NCBI GenBank assembly: GCA_964491605.1
Contig: CAZBGY010000003.1
Coordinates: 56,133 to 120,132, forward strand
DNA: 64,000 nt
From: DRYS01 sp964491605
GTDB lineage: Archaea > Thermoproteota > CALKCG01 > B24 > DRYS01
Direction: 5' to 3'
Shown: piece by piece, positions 1-8,412 of the stretch
Layout of the letters: each line of letters opens with the position of its first letter
How positions within the stretch are numbered: the stretch's first letter is position 1
Notes under the pieces: generated by a model
What the model was told of the DNA's origin: nothing
The model's database searches: none
What the model saw: only the letters and a program-made list of their open reading frames with translations
Translations under genes and position numbers: made by a program

Positions 1-207
1 ACCGTACCCATAGTAGTATGGGTATACCCACCACCATCTTGGAAGCCATGGAAATCTAGCACAAACCCATGGATTATATGGGTAGCCCCAAAGCCATCTA
101 CCGAAGCCGAAAAGCCATCCAGGCCTCTGCCATGGTGGCAAGTAGCTAAACGGCCCTCTCCCAGGCCAAGGCCCAATCCAACCAATATCTCTCCAACCCC
201 AAGCCAT
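1..207 (-). CDS. Trp/Gly/Pro/Tyr-rich protein, DUF5320-like (partial)
   Basis: An ATG at 207 opens a frame that stays open for 69 codons and leaves the window at base 1, so the C-terminus is missing. The visible part has about 15 tryptophans and is rich in Gly, Pro, Tyr and Arg, with blocks such as MAWGWRDIGW at the start and a WWW triplet near residue 58. This composition resembles small archaeal proteins of the DUF5320 type, whose function is unknown. A TATA-like element lies about 35-45 bases upstream on the minus strand (forward 242-253), which supports a real gene. The family name is a guess from composition; the coding call itself is fairly firm. Confidence 0.6.
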   Translation of the reverse strand, partial: MAWGWRDIGWIGPWPGRGPFSYLPPWQRPGWLFGFGRWLWGYPYNPWVCARFPWLPRWWWVYPYYYGYG

Positions 208-241
208 TTGGGATCACCAAATATTGTGCATATGCACACAA

Positions 242-253
242 ATATATAAATCT
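242..253 (-). promoter_or_regulatory. TATA-like box of the Trp-rich gene
   Basis: Read on the minus strand, an AT-rich TTTATATA element lies about 35-45 bases before the ATG at 207. This is a usual distance for an archaeal TATA box with a short leader. Confidence 0.4.
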
Positions 254-778
254 TTCGTTAATATAGTTCATCTAGAGGATACCAAACATGTTGCGAAGAT
301 TGTATGATATCATAGATTTGAATATAGGAGAAGAGGTAAGTTACCAAAGTCTGTAGGGTTGACGACTTCGCAGACTTAACTAATGCTACACTCGAACTGC
401 CGAGTCACTTAGATCCTATATTCCTAGAGATTGCGAGCTTGAAGTTTTCAGATCTGTCGGTTTTGAGAGATACTAGATTCGTCTCTAGAGTTAGCTTAAC
501 AACATTTCCATCTTCCTAGTTTATAACCTTAAGATGATGTGCTAGGTTGGATGGAACTCGGATGTATTAATCCTAGTTACCAGTAAACTTTGAAGCTTCT
601 CTAACCGATAAAAGAGCCCCTTATCGGTTTCTTCTCCCCTATATCAGATATCACTTAAACTGCAAACTTAGATTTTGTAAAGTTCATAATTACTGGGAAA
701 AGATCAATCATACTTTCAGTCGTTCGGTGTTATTATCATGATGAATGTATGATTTGTACCATCACTTCTACCTTCATA
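254..778. other. gene-free stretch
   Basis: I see no reading frame with coding character, no tRNA fold and no clear repeat here. The sequence is AT-rich and full of stop codons in all frames. Given the decayed vapBC next to it, this may be old gene debris beyond recognition. Confidence 0.4.
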
Positions 779-1229
779 CTAGCTTAGATATACGCTATTC
801 AATCCTTCATTAGATGCTATTTCGCATAGCTTTCTATCCGCTGCTAGAAATCATATAGCGTTTACATTTTTAGCTTAAGCTATTTGTAGTGCGTCAGCTT
901 AATACACATGACATTTCTCGAGTATGATCTATGCCTATTTCAACGTTATACTCTTTACATGAAGTAGTATAAGCGAACGAAGCCTAGCCAACCTTATGGT
1001 CTCAAGTATAAATCTTCTCGTAGCGATGTAATCCTCTTCGATTATCTTCTTAATGCTTTTCGCCCTATCTAATACGTCTAAAACCTCGCCGATATTCCAT
1101 ATATTAAACGATAGCTTCAACTCGCCTCCATATGCTTTCCTATATAATTCCCTTACAAACTCTATGCCAGGGCTCCTCAATATACCTCTTTACGACGGCA
1201 CTACTATCGAGATAGACTATCTGATCTAC
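779..1229 (-). pseudogene. decayed VapC-type PIN-domain toxin
   Basis: Read in several minus-strand frames, the pieces of a PIN-domain ribonuclease appear in order. The N-terminal strand YLDSSAVVKRYIEE (about 1215-1173) carries the first acidic residue. A frameshift near 1170 follows, then the PGIEFVRELYRKAY...NIWNIGEVLDVLDRA section. The C-terminal part ADALQIA-(stop)-AKNVNAI-(stop)-FLAADRKLCEIA ends with EGLNSVYLS at 779. At least one frameshift and two in-frame stops separate the pieces, so no functional protein can be made. Known VapC toxins are about 130 aa; the summed remnants match that length. It sits directly behind an equally damaged small gene that is probably its antitoxin. Confidence 0.65.
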
Positions 1230-1440
1230 CTATCCATCATCCTTTTAACCAGCATACTCATAAGATCCTCCTTCGGTATTACAGGTTCGAAATCTAACTC
1301 ATAGGTTTTTCGAGTTGGCGAGCTCATTTAAACCCTTCTCTACATAATCCATAAGCTCCCCTATAAACGAACTAGTTTCTAAATCTTTCTCCCACAGCAT
1401 AACTTTTAAACATCCTTCAAAGCTTTTTCATCCACATATA
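1226..1440 (-). pseudogene. decayed antitoxin gene, probable VapC partner
   Basis: Upstream of the toxin remnant and overlapping its first codons, minus-strand pieces read as a small Lys/Glu-rich protein: a segment containing WEKDLETSSFIGELMDYVEK, then after a frame change YELDFEPVIPKEDLMSMLV and KRMMDR before TAG at 1226. The last piece is still open from an ATG at 1327 (33 codons). The layout, a short charged protein overlapping a PIN gene, is that of a toxin-antitoxin operon. I do not recognise the exact antitoxin family, and upper boundaries are approximate. Confidence 0.4.
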
Positions 1441-2186
1441 TACTACTCTTCCTTCTAGATATATAGACACCAACAGATATATACCGAAAACATTTTTAGA
1501 CATTTCTACCTAAAGCATTTACTAGAAAACATCTATTGAATAGTCCAAGATATGGTGTATGCTATCTGAACATTAGATCTTAAGATTCAATTAAGTTATG
1601 AAGGGAGTTAAATATCTAAAATGCTATCGATAAAATCATCGATGAAACTATGATTAAAACATAGATTTCAATAAATCTTAATCTAAGCTCTTTACTACGT
1701 TCTAAAACTTTTTCATAGACATACAGCATTATTATGAGTAGTTTTGATATATTCTTCACTATTCCTCCTTCCGGATAGAAAAATACTACATAGTAACTGA
1801 TAATTATTCGTTAACACTTAAAAATCTACTTAGGATAATGAATGTTTGAAGCTGGCTAGAGAGATCATATAATAAAAATTTAAGTTACAGCCTCCTAATC
1901 TAATCTCCGCTAAACCTTATCTAGCAGTCTATTTAGAGTTAGTAGAAGATCTAGTACACTCTAGAAGTATCCTTGACGAAAAGCTGATGATACGTAGACC
2001 TGAGGATTGACGCCACCTAAACTCTCGATACAACTATGCTGCTTCTATATAGCTTAACTCGCAAGTTATTTTAGGAAACCTAGAAAATGTTAACCTTCTT
2101 CTAACTAGTAGTTAATGGGATGGTTATAGATGTCATCTACGATATACGTTAAGATTAAATGGTTGAATGCGTGATCAGAGAATGTT
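1441..2186. other. gene-free stretch
   Basis: No supported gene, RNA or repeat. The sequence is AT-rich and stop-rich on both strands. The promoter of the following amidohydrolase gene should lie near its right end but I cannot place it with confidence. Confidence 0.35.
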
Positions 2187-3029
2187 GTGATAGTAGATAT
2201 CCATACTCACCTAGGAGGAGTTCGATCCTGGTATAGAGGTTTGAAGGGTATAATCTTCTCTGGTTTAAACGATCTCCTAAGCTATATGTCTGATACCAGT
2301 ATCGATAGAGCTGTAATCCTACCTACACCCGGTGTAGATAGGATCTTAGGAGAGTATCTATACTCGTACGATATGATCTATAGAATTAATAGGATTTATC
2401 AGCAGCTTATGGTATTCTGCTATGTGGATCCATGGAGCCCTAAAATGGAGCATATGATAGAGGAGTATGTATCTAGGGGTGCTGTAGGTTTCGGTGAGTA
2501 TAAGGTTAAACTCCCGATAGATCATCCATACTCCCTTGAGATCTACAGGATATGCGGGGAGCTAGGTATACCTATATTACTACATATCGATGATAAGCAT
2601 AACTACGGGGTAGAAACCGTATTTCTGGATGTAGCTTCAAAGTATAATAAGACTATATTCATAATGCATGGACCTGGATGGTGGAAGCATATATCCAGTA
2701 TACCTAGCTGTGAAACATATCCTAGAGGACCTATATCACCTGGAGGGTTGATCGAAAAGATATTGGAGAGCCTTGATAACGTTTACGCAGATATCTCAGC
2801 TACATCGGGATACAATGCTCTCGATAGGGATAGGGGGTATGCTAAATTATTCCTAGAGAAGTATAGTTCTAGGATACTATTCGGTACAGATTTCCCATGC
2901 ATAGATATGTATGGAGGACAATATGGCGTAGATAAGCTGCACCTAAACCTTCTAAAATCTCTCGATCTAAAAAATAAAACTATGAACAATATACTATACA
3001 AGAATGCTGAAAGAATACTAGGAATATAA
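2187..3029 (+). CDS. amidohydrolase-family metal-dependent hydrolase
   Basis: A 280-residue TIM-barrel hydrolase of the amidohydrolase 2 type (ACMSD/decarboxylase-like). The metal-binding HxH of strand 1 is H6-x-H8 in MIVDIHTHLG. Further ligand candidates are H133 (ILLHIDD), H161 (IMHGPGWW) and D235 in FGTDFP near the end, all in family order and spacing. These enzymes hydrolyse or decarboxylate small ring or amide compounds; the substrate cannot be read from sequence. The start is GTG at 2187; it gives the normal family N-terminus directly ahead of strand 1. The gene stands alone between two gene-poor stretches, so context gives no hint about its pathway. Confidence 0.8.
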   Translation: MIVDIHTHLGGVRSWYRGLKGIIFSGLNDLLSYMSDTSIDRAVILPTPGVDRILGEYLYSYDMIYRINRIYQQLMVFCYVDPWSPKMEHMIEEYVSRGAVGFGEYKVKLPIDHPYSLEIYRICGELGIPILLHIDDKHNYGVETVFLDVASKYNKTIFIMHGPGWWKHISSIPSCETYPRGPISPGGLIEKILESLDNVYADISATSGYNALDRDRGYAKLFLEKYSSRILFGTDFPCIDMYGGQYGVDKLHLNLLKSLDLKNKTMNNILYKNAERILGI

Positions 3030-3500
3030 ACATTCCTCAACCCTAACTAGACTCTGATTCCACTAGGTGTGAATTAAGTAGGGATTATCCAGGGGGGATC
3101 ATATACAACGAGGTATCTATGGAGGTATGGGGAATCGAGAGGTAGATAAACCCTCCTAGTATAACATTAGAAATTAAGCCATCAAATACGTATCCTAGAA
3201 TGTTAGAATAGAAAACTCGAGTTAGATATGGAAGCTCCGTATGCATATACCTATAGTAATATGGTGTAAACACTAAAGTATCTGCTGAATTTTAATATGT
3301 AAATCATCTTTACTGTATCTAATATCTAATCTTATCCTGTAAAAATTTTAGATAATGAGAGGCTAAACCTCGATCCTTAATGCATCCGAGCACTTTCACC
3401 TTATCTGCTTGCTTCATAGAGTGCTCTTCGGCTTCCTAGAATTAGCAGGTCATCTTCTATAGGCAGCTACTCTAAGTTTATCTCCATGTCTTCACCTCGT
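3030..3500. other. gene-free stretch
   Basis: Only a 62-codon minus-strand frame (3085-3273) is open here. It has no recognisable domain, no ribosome binding site and atypical composition. I see no RNA fold or repeat. Confidence 0.35.
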
Positions 3501-4472
3501 TTACTGAGCTCTTAACCTATATGTAAGGAAGTATGCTATATCGTATATGTTTCCGCTAACCACCTTGATAGGTATTCCATCCTGTATATCGTAGACTCTT
3601 ATGGTAGCTATACCCCCATACCTACTGAACCAGTTTGAATATCTTTCAAGCTCCTTATAGGGGTTTTCAGATCCTAGAGCCGACGGGTACCCTGTATAAT
3701 AGCTACTTGCAGTATCGAGTATGGTTAACCTGCCTTCTCCTACTGGGAACGCTACGGCTACATGTTCCATGCCATCTTTAAGCGTTATATCTATAAGCCA
3801 AAGGATACGCTCTTCGCCGTAGATATAGCGTTGATAAGATGCTATTAACGCGTATAGGAGTATAGCCTGATCTTCGCAGTCTCCCTGCTTACAGCTTAAA
3901 ACCTCACTTGGAGATAGAACGATCTGTCTATATGTCGTTTTCACGTATATCCCACATTCAAGGTCTGATGCTAAGGGGGGATAAGGTACCGGGGGATCAT
4001 AGACGTACTCTACGTTCTTTCTAACATAATCGTATAGCTCTTTCACGCTACACCAGTAATCGTCGGGATGAGATATCATCGATTGTGCTAAGGAGGCTAG
4101 GTTTGATATCTCGCTATCGTTCAGAACCCTACTTATAGAATCTTCGAGGAATAGGTAGGATAAAGCATACCTCCTCCAATCTTCGTAGCTACCGATTAAA
4201 CGTTGATAGCTTATTCGTAGAGCTGAGTAGCTAGCCTCCAGAATCCTATACTCATTCTTCAATCCTATATGCTCATCGGATAGGCTATCATACATCGCAT
4301 ATAGAACTCTATACTCTTCCTCAAGCTTACTAAATGATCTTCTAAGCTCACCGTAACTACGCAGAAGAGCCGCATACTGATTGTAAGAATAGAGAGCGGA
4401 GGTGAGCCCTAAAACGGCGGATGCTAGGAGGATGGAGATTAGAATATTAGATTTAACACCGGCAATATTCAT
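3501..4472 (-). CDS. membrane-anchored transglutaminase-like protein
   Basis: A 323-residue protein with one N-terminal membrane helix (about residues 8-28), a Glu/Tyr/Arg-rich coiled coil (about 33-100) and a C-terminal transglutaminase-like domain. The papain-like triad is visible: C199 in KQGDCEDQA, H237 in GMEHVAVAF and D253 in TILDTAS. Members of this fold act as cysteine proteases, peptide cyclases or cross-linking enzymes. In archaea many are membrane-bound proteins with the catalytic domain outside, which the single N-terminal anchor suggests here. It is monocistronic. The fold assignment is firm, the reaction unknown. Confidence 0.75.
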   Translation of the reverse strand: MNIAGVKSNILISILLASAVLGLTSALYSYNQYAALLRSYGELRRSFSKLEEEYRVLYAMYDSLSDEHIGLKNEYRILEASYSALRISYQRLIGSYEDWRRYALSYLFLEDSISRVLNDSEISNLASLAQSMISHPDDYWCSVKELYDYVRKNVEYVYDPPVPYPPLASDLECGIYVKTTYRQIVLSPSEVLSCKQGDCEDQAILLYALIASYQRYIYGEERILWLIDITLKDGMEHVAVAFPVGEGRLTILDTASSYYTGYPSALGSENPYKELERYSNWFSRYGGIATIRVYDIQDGIPIKVVSGNIYDIAYFLTYRLRAQ

Positions 4473-4930
4473 CTACATCGGTATCATTATCCTCTGAAAC
4501 CGAGTATATTAAGGCTTAGAAACATTCTATAGACTTAGAAGGTGGCTAGGAAATAGCCTAGAAGATTATAGACGTGTAACGAGTATCGTTTTAATCTAGG
4601 ATTGATCTTTAAAATATCTTTGAAGCGGATGATGGATAATGAAGCATATTCCTCAAAGGTTTATGGAGATGTAAAAAATATATCGAGGAATTAGGTTCGC
4701 GGGAGAAGGGAGACTGGTCTTAGGTAATGAGGGATATGATACTACATAGGCACCTCTATATTCAAATCTTCCAGAGAACCGGGTTCTGGGAAAGAAACCG
4801 AAAGCTACGCATAATAGTGAAACGGAGTACTAGAATTACCTTTAAACAGAATATCCTCTCGAGAATCCCGAACATATTGCTACTAGCTAAAATAGTAGGA
4901 GAAGCATAGATTACGGCGATGGTTATGGGA
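4473..4930. other. gene-free stretch before tRNA-Gln
   Basis: No convincing gene. A 60-codon plus-strand frame (4727-4909) lacks any domain or ribosome binding site. The right end is the region downstream of the minus-strand tRNA-Gln. Confidence 0.35.
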
Positions 4931-5058
4931 TGGTAGCCCGGGGGAGATTCGAACTCCCGTCGGCGGGGTTCTCCTCCCCGTCGATGGAGATCCAGAGCCT
5001 TATGGGAGGGACTGGCCCTACCGCCTCCCGCCATGCTTGGCCGCTGCACCACCGGGCT
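4931..5058 (-). tRNA. tRNA-Gln (anticodon CTG) with two inferred introns, CCA encoded
   Basis: The 7-bp acceptor AGCCCGG/CCGGGCT, D arm GTGC...GCAT with loop AGCGGCCAA, and T arm GGGAG-TTCGAAT-CTCCC are complete, followed by discriminator A and an encoded CCA. The anticodon stem GCGGG/CCCGC (5031-5027 and 4967-4963) is interrupted. The loop CTCTGG, carrying anticodon CTG, is at 4997-4992. About 29 nt (5026-4998) precede it and about 23 nt (4991-4969) follow it. Removing both gives a standard 76-nt glutamine tRNA. The second insert is at the canonical position after base 37; the first is at or near 30/31. Exact splice points can slide by one to three bases. Confidence 0.85.
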
Positions 5059-5108
5059 ATCCTCGACGTATTATTTCTCCTAAGAGTATTTTAAGGATTT
5101 TGGTTGGT

Positions 5109-5375
5109 CTATAGAATTTCTGCCGTAGATCCTAGGATAGTCCCAGGTACTCCTCTATTCATCCTAACTATTACGACCCCATTCCTTCCATGTGTAGCTA
5201 CTATCTTTCCATGCAGTTTCTTAGTCTCTCTGCTTAACTTAACTTGTAGGATTAGTTTCCTACCTATTAGTTTTGAAGCTTCAGCATCGGACTCTACGCC
5301 TTCCGGTTTAACTAATAGTTGCTTCGAATACTGTTTCTTAGGCCCGATCCTATATTGTAGGATCCTAGCCTTCAT
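5109..5375 (-). CDS. rpl35ae: large ribosomal subunit protein L35Ae
   Basis: An 88-residue small beta-barrel protein matching archaeal/eukaryotic L35Ae in length and order. Landmarks are the basic N-terminus MKARILQYRIG, the central GKIVATHGRNGVVIVRM segment and the C-terminal GVPGTILGSTAEIL, corresponding to the family's G-x-x-G-x-x-V/A-E-I end. It binds 23S rRNA in the large subunit. The gene is divergent from the CofE-like gene at 5453, with which it shares an AT-rich promoter region, and lies just upstream of tRNA-Gln on the same strand. Confidence 0.8.
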   Translation of the reverse strand: MKARILQYRIGPKKQYSKQLLVKPEGVESDAEASKLIGRKLILQVKLSRETKKLHGKIVATHGRNGVVIVRMNRGVPGTILGSTAEIL

Positions 5376-5452
5376 CGAATCTCGCCTCTTATAATATGAT
5401 TCATCAGAACTTCAGATTCATTAACTTTTCCAGATTTATATCTAGCTTATAG

Positions 5453-6304
5453 ATGAGGTTTAAGGTTAAGGTATTCGAGAGCTGCTACTGGATACCTGGA
5501 TACGATTTCGAAAGTGAGATCATTTCTAGGGTTAGCCGTTATGCTAAGACTGGAGATTATCTGGTAATCTCCGAGAAGGCTATATCTACCGCTTTAGGCT
5601 ACCTAGTCGATGAGTCTAAGCTTAAACCCGGCTTATCTGCTAGGATTCTAGCCAGAATATGGATCCCAGTATTTTGGGGCTACCTACTCGGGGTCCTATG
5701 CGGCTTGAAGCCTAGCACGCTTGTTAAGCTTAGGAATTATCCGTATACTGAGGGGGTACGTCATAAGGAGGCTGCGATACGCTACGCAGGCCCGGTAGCT
5801 GCTTTAAAGCATTTCTCCGAAGGGGGATTGGATGTGAATAATCTACCGTATAGCTATGCATCCCTACCCCTACCAAGATGTGAAGCCCAGGAGTTAGCTT
5901 CTAGAATTAGGATGAAGCTAGCTAACAGATACGGATTAGATGTAACGGTGGTTATCGTAGATAGCGATCATACGTTTAGCTGGAGATCGATATATCTATC
6001 CTCAAGACCAGCGGCCGACGGTATCATAAATCTCTCTACGTTAGGATTCATAATAGGTTCATCGTTAAGGTGGAAAGCTAGACCTACACCTATAGCTATA
6101 TCAGGATCCTATGGAAGCTTAGAGGAGATTTTAGAGGTTTGTAGGATTGCCGATAAGACCATGGGATACGGTCTAGGTAGAGATATATGGGATGTATCGT
6201 CTAAACTCGGTGTTCCACCTACTGGTTTAACGTGGAGTATCCTTATGATGTATACGCATAAACCCTATGCTTTGATACGTAAACTCGATCAATACGTATC
6301 TTAA
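5453..6304 (+). CDS. CofE-like (coenzyme F420-0:L-glutamate ligase family) protein
   Basis: A 283-residue protein with the fold and landmarks of the F420-0:gamma-L-glutamyl ligase family. Near the N-terminus GDYLVISEKAISTALG matches the conserved strand and helix. VVIVDSDHTFSW corresponds to the central Asp-containing motif, and AADGIINLSTLGFI follows. In F420-producing archaea CofE adds glutamates to F420-0 using GTP. Several archaeal paralogues of unknown role share this domain, and the C-terminus here (residues 215-283) is less typical. No other F420 gene is in the window, although methanofuran genes are. I call the family with confidence and the exact reaction with caution. Confidence 0.6.
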   Translation: MRFKVKVFESCYWIPGYDFESEIISRVSRYAKTGDYLVISEKAISTALGYLVDESKLKPGLSARILARIWIPVFWGYLLGVLCGLKPSTLVKLRNYPYTEGVRHKEAAIRYAGPVAALKHFSEGGLDVNNLPYSYASLPLPRCEAQELASRIRMKLANRYGLDVTVVIVDSDHTFSWRSIYLSSRPAADGIINLSTLGFIIGSSLRWKARPTPIAISGSYGSLEEILEVCRIADKTMGYGLGRDIWDVSSKLGVPPTGLTWSILMMYTHKPYALIRKLDQYVS

Positions 6305-7089
6305 CTGATCTTGGATAGCTCTTCGAGGAGCCTATCCTCCATAACCTTATGCTCCCTGAAATGTTCGTTCGGATCCTTTGTAAGAGTATATATCCAGTAG
6401 AGTATGAAGAAGCCTAACGTAGCTATGGTAGCTACTATGTATACGGCCGTACTCCTATCTGGAAACTCGTAGTCTGAATGAAAGCTTATAGGCTTGAAGC
6501 TGGGATCAACCTCAACGGCAACCGATGAGAAGCTACTCAGCACATACCTCTCCATCTTACTATGAATAGAGAAATCCTTATTGAGGAAGTGGTATACATA
6601 GATGAGAATCGGTAAGCCTACTATAGGTATCAACTGCAGGATAGCCCATATGAATGCATCCCTTTCGCCCCATTCGTAGCCTGCATCTCTAATATCTCTT
6701 TCTAGAAGTTGAAGTTTACCCTTTACATATGCCCCCTTCTCGGTACTTACGACCACTATATAGTCTTTCATCGATTCGAATAGTTTTAAAACTCTTCTGA
6801 AATGCTTATTCCTCCTATCTATCCATCTATAAACGATGTATACGTTGAATAGATGCACTACTATCAGTATGATGGATGTTACCGTATACCATACGATCGG
6901 AAAAATTATTACACCCGGCCTGAAGCGTGGATATATGAAGATACGTACACCTATCGTCGATACGTATACGAGGATCAATAACAGTATGAACGGTAGTAGC
7001 GGAAGCCATACGGGCATTATACGATCAGTCTCCCTTCTAGCCTCGATACATCTACGTATATACTCTAGATACTGCGGGTGTAAGGTCAA
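6301..7089 (-). CDS. four-helix membrane protein of unknown function (DUF4234-like C-terminus)
   Basis: A 262-residue protein with about four hydrophobic segments: residues 25-48, 58-85 (VVWYTVTSIILIVVHLFNV region), 148-168 and 215-235. The last helix (TLGFFILYWIYTL) is followed by a charged tail with HFREHKVMEDRLLEEL. This layout, a W-Y helix then a charged amphipathic tail, resembles DUF4234-type membrane proteins. It overlaps the end of the convergent CofE-like gene by 4 bases. I do not recognise a catalytic motif. Confidence 0.55.
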   Translation of the reverse strand: MTLHPQYLEYIRRCIEARRETDRIMPVWLPLLPFILLLILVYVSTIGVRIFIYPRFRPGVIIFPIVWYTVTSIILIVVHLFNVYIVYRWIDRRNKHFRRVLKLFESMKDYIVVVSTEKGAYVKGKLQLLERDIRDAGYEWGERDAFIWAILQLIPIVGLPILIYVYHFLNKDFSIHSKMERYVLSSFSSVAVEVDPSFKPISFHSDYEFPDRSTAVYIVATIATLGFFILYWIYTLTKDPNEHFREHKVMEDRLLEELSKIS

Positions 7090-7188
7090 GCCATATCTCC
7101 ATGAATAACCGCGATATATTAACCCTTACTACCTGGTTAGATACAGAACTCTTATCTAGGTCTCGTATACCGTTATACTATCCTAGTC

Positions 7189-8409
7189 ATGCCGATGGTG
7201 AAGATTGGTATAGTAGGTAAGACTAACACTGGTAAGACTACATTATTCAACGCTGCGACGCTGCTCAGAGCTGAGGTAGGCACATACCCATTTACGACTA
7301 AGAAGCCTAACGTAGGTATCGGGTATGCTAGAAGCTTCTGTGTATGCTCGGAATTCGGTGTTAAGGATAATCCTAGAAACTCTATCTGTATAAGAGGTTT
7401 CAGATTCATACCGGTAGAGCTTATAGATCTGCCAGGACTCATTAAGGGTGCATGGATGGGCAAGGGTCTAGGCAACCAGTTCCTAACGGTAGCATCACAA
7501 GCCGATGCACTATTACACGTTGTAGATGCATCTGGTAGTATAAACCAGGCTGGTGAACTTGTAGCTCCAGGTATCGGCGACCCTATACAGGATGTACTCG
7601 ATATAGAGGAGGAGCTTACGATGTGGCTCTACAAGATACTAGAGGGTAGTAGAGCTAAGATAATCAAGATGCTTGAAAGCCGTACTACCAGGTTAATCCC
7701 AGCTCTAGTACAGCTACTCTCAGGTTTAAAGATAAATAAGGCTCATATAGAGGAGGCACTTAAGCTATCAGACCTCTACGATAAGTCTTTCGAAAGATGG
7801 AGCAATGAGGAGTTGAAGCTATTCGCTACGAATCTTAGAAAAGTCTCTAAACCCACGGTGATAGTAGCTAATAAGATGGATGTGGATGGAGCTGAGGAGA
7901 ACTATGAGAGGCTTGTAGAAGCTTTCAAACCTACACCTGTCGTCCCATGCTCGGCTGAAGCTGAGCTTGCTTTGAGGAGGGCTGAATCAGATGGACTGAT
8001 AGAATACCTGCCTGGAGATGAGATGTTCAGAGTCAGATCCTATGAACAGCTATCCGAAAGGCAGAGAGCTGCCTTGAAATATATAGCGGAGAAGGTTTTC
8101 GAGAAGATTTCTAGGACAGGTGTACAGTACGCTATAGATGTAGCCGTATTCAAGCTTCTACGTATGAACGTAGTATATCCGGTTGAAGATGAGAATAAGC
8201 TTACAGATCATAGAGGGAATATCCTCCCAGACGCATTCCTCATGCCTCAAGGAACTACAATCTACGATCTAGCTATGGAGATACATAGCGAGCTAGCTAA
8301 TACCATGCTCTACGCTATAGATGTTAGGACTAAGGTGAGGCTACCTAAAGACTATGTATTAAGAGATAGAGATGTTGTTAAGATAGTAGCCGCAGCCGGT
8401 AGAGGCTAG
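7189..8409 (+). CDS. OLA1/YchF-like translation-associated GTPase with TGS domain
   Basis: A 406-residue OBG-clan GTPase. G1 is GKTNTGKT (residues 10-17), switch I lies around GTYPFTTKKPNVG (31-43), G3 is DLPG (80-83) and G4 is NKMD (228-231). A helical insert follows G3 and a C-terminal TGS domain (about 320-406) ends with VRLPKDYVLRDRDVVKIVAA. Archaeal members are large GTPases thought to associate with ribosomes. The start ATG at 7189 is close to a second ATG, both giving the same P-loop. The next gene starts 4 bases after this stop, so the two are probably co-transcribed. Confidence 0.85.
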   Translation: MPMVKIGIVGKTNTGKTTLFNAATLLRAEVGTYPFTTKKPNVGIGYARSFCVCSEFGVKDNPRNSICIRGFRFIPVELIDLPGLIKGAWMGKGLGNQFLTVASQADALLHVVDASGSINQAGELVAPGIGDPIQDVLDIEEELTMWLYKILEGSRAKIIKMLESRTTRLIPALVQLLSGLKINKAHIEEALKLSDLYDKSFERWSNEELKLFATNLRKVSKPTVIVANKMDVDGAEENYERLVEAFKPTPVVPCSAEAELALRRAESDGLIEYLPGDEMFRVRSYEQLSERQRAALKYIAEKVFEKISRTGVQYAIDVAVFKLLRMNVVYPVEDENKLTDHRGNILPDAFLMPQGTTIYDLAMEIHSELANTMLYAIDVRTKVRLPKDYVLRDRDVVKIVAAAGRG

Positions 8410-8412
8410 CTT

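Noticed and set aside
3085..3273. 62-codon minus-strand frame
   Set aside because: No family resemblance, no ribosome binding site, biased composition.
4762..5052. minus-strand open frame of 96 codons
   Set aside because: It runs through the tRNA-Gln gene and has no domain; an accidental frame.
5104..5394. plus-strand frame opposite L35Ae
   Set aside because: The minus-strand product matches a ribosomal protein; the plus frame is its shadow.
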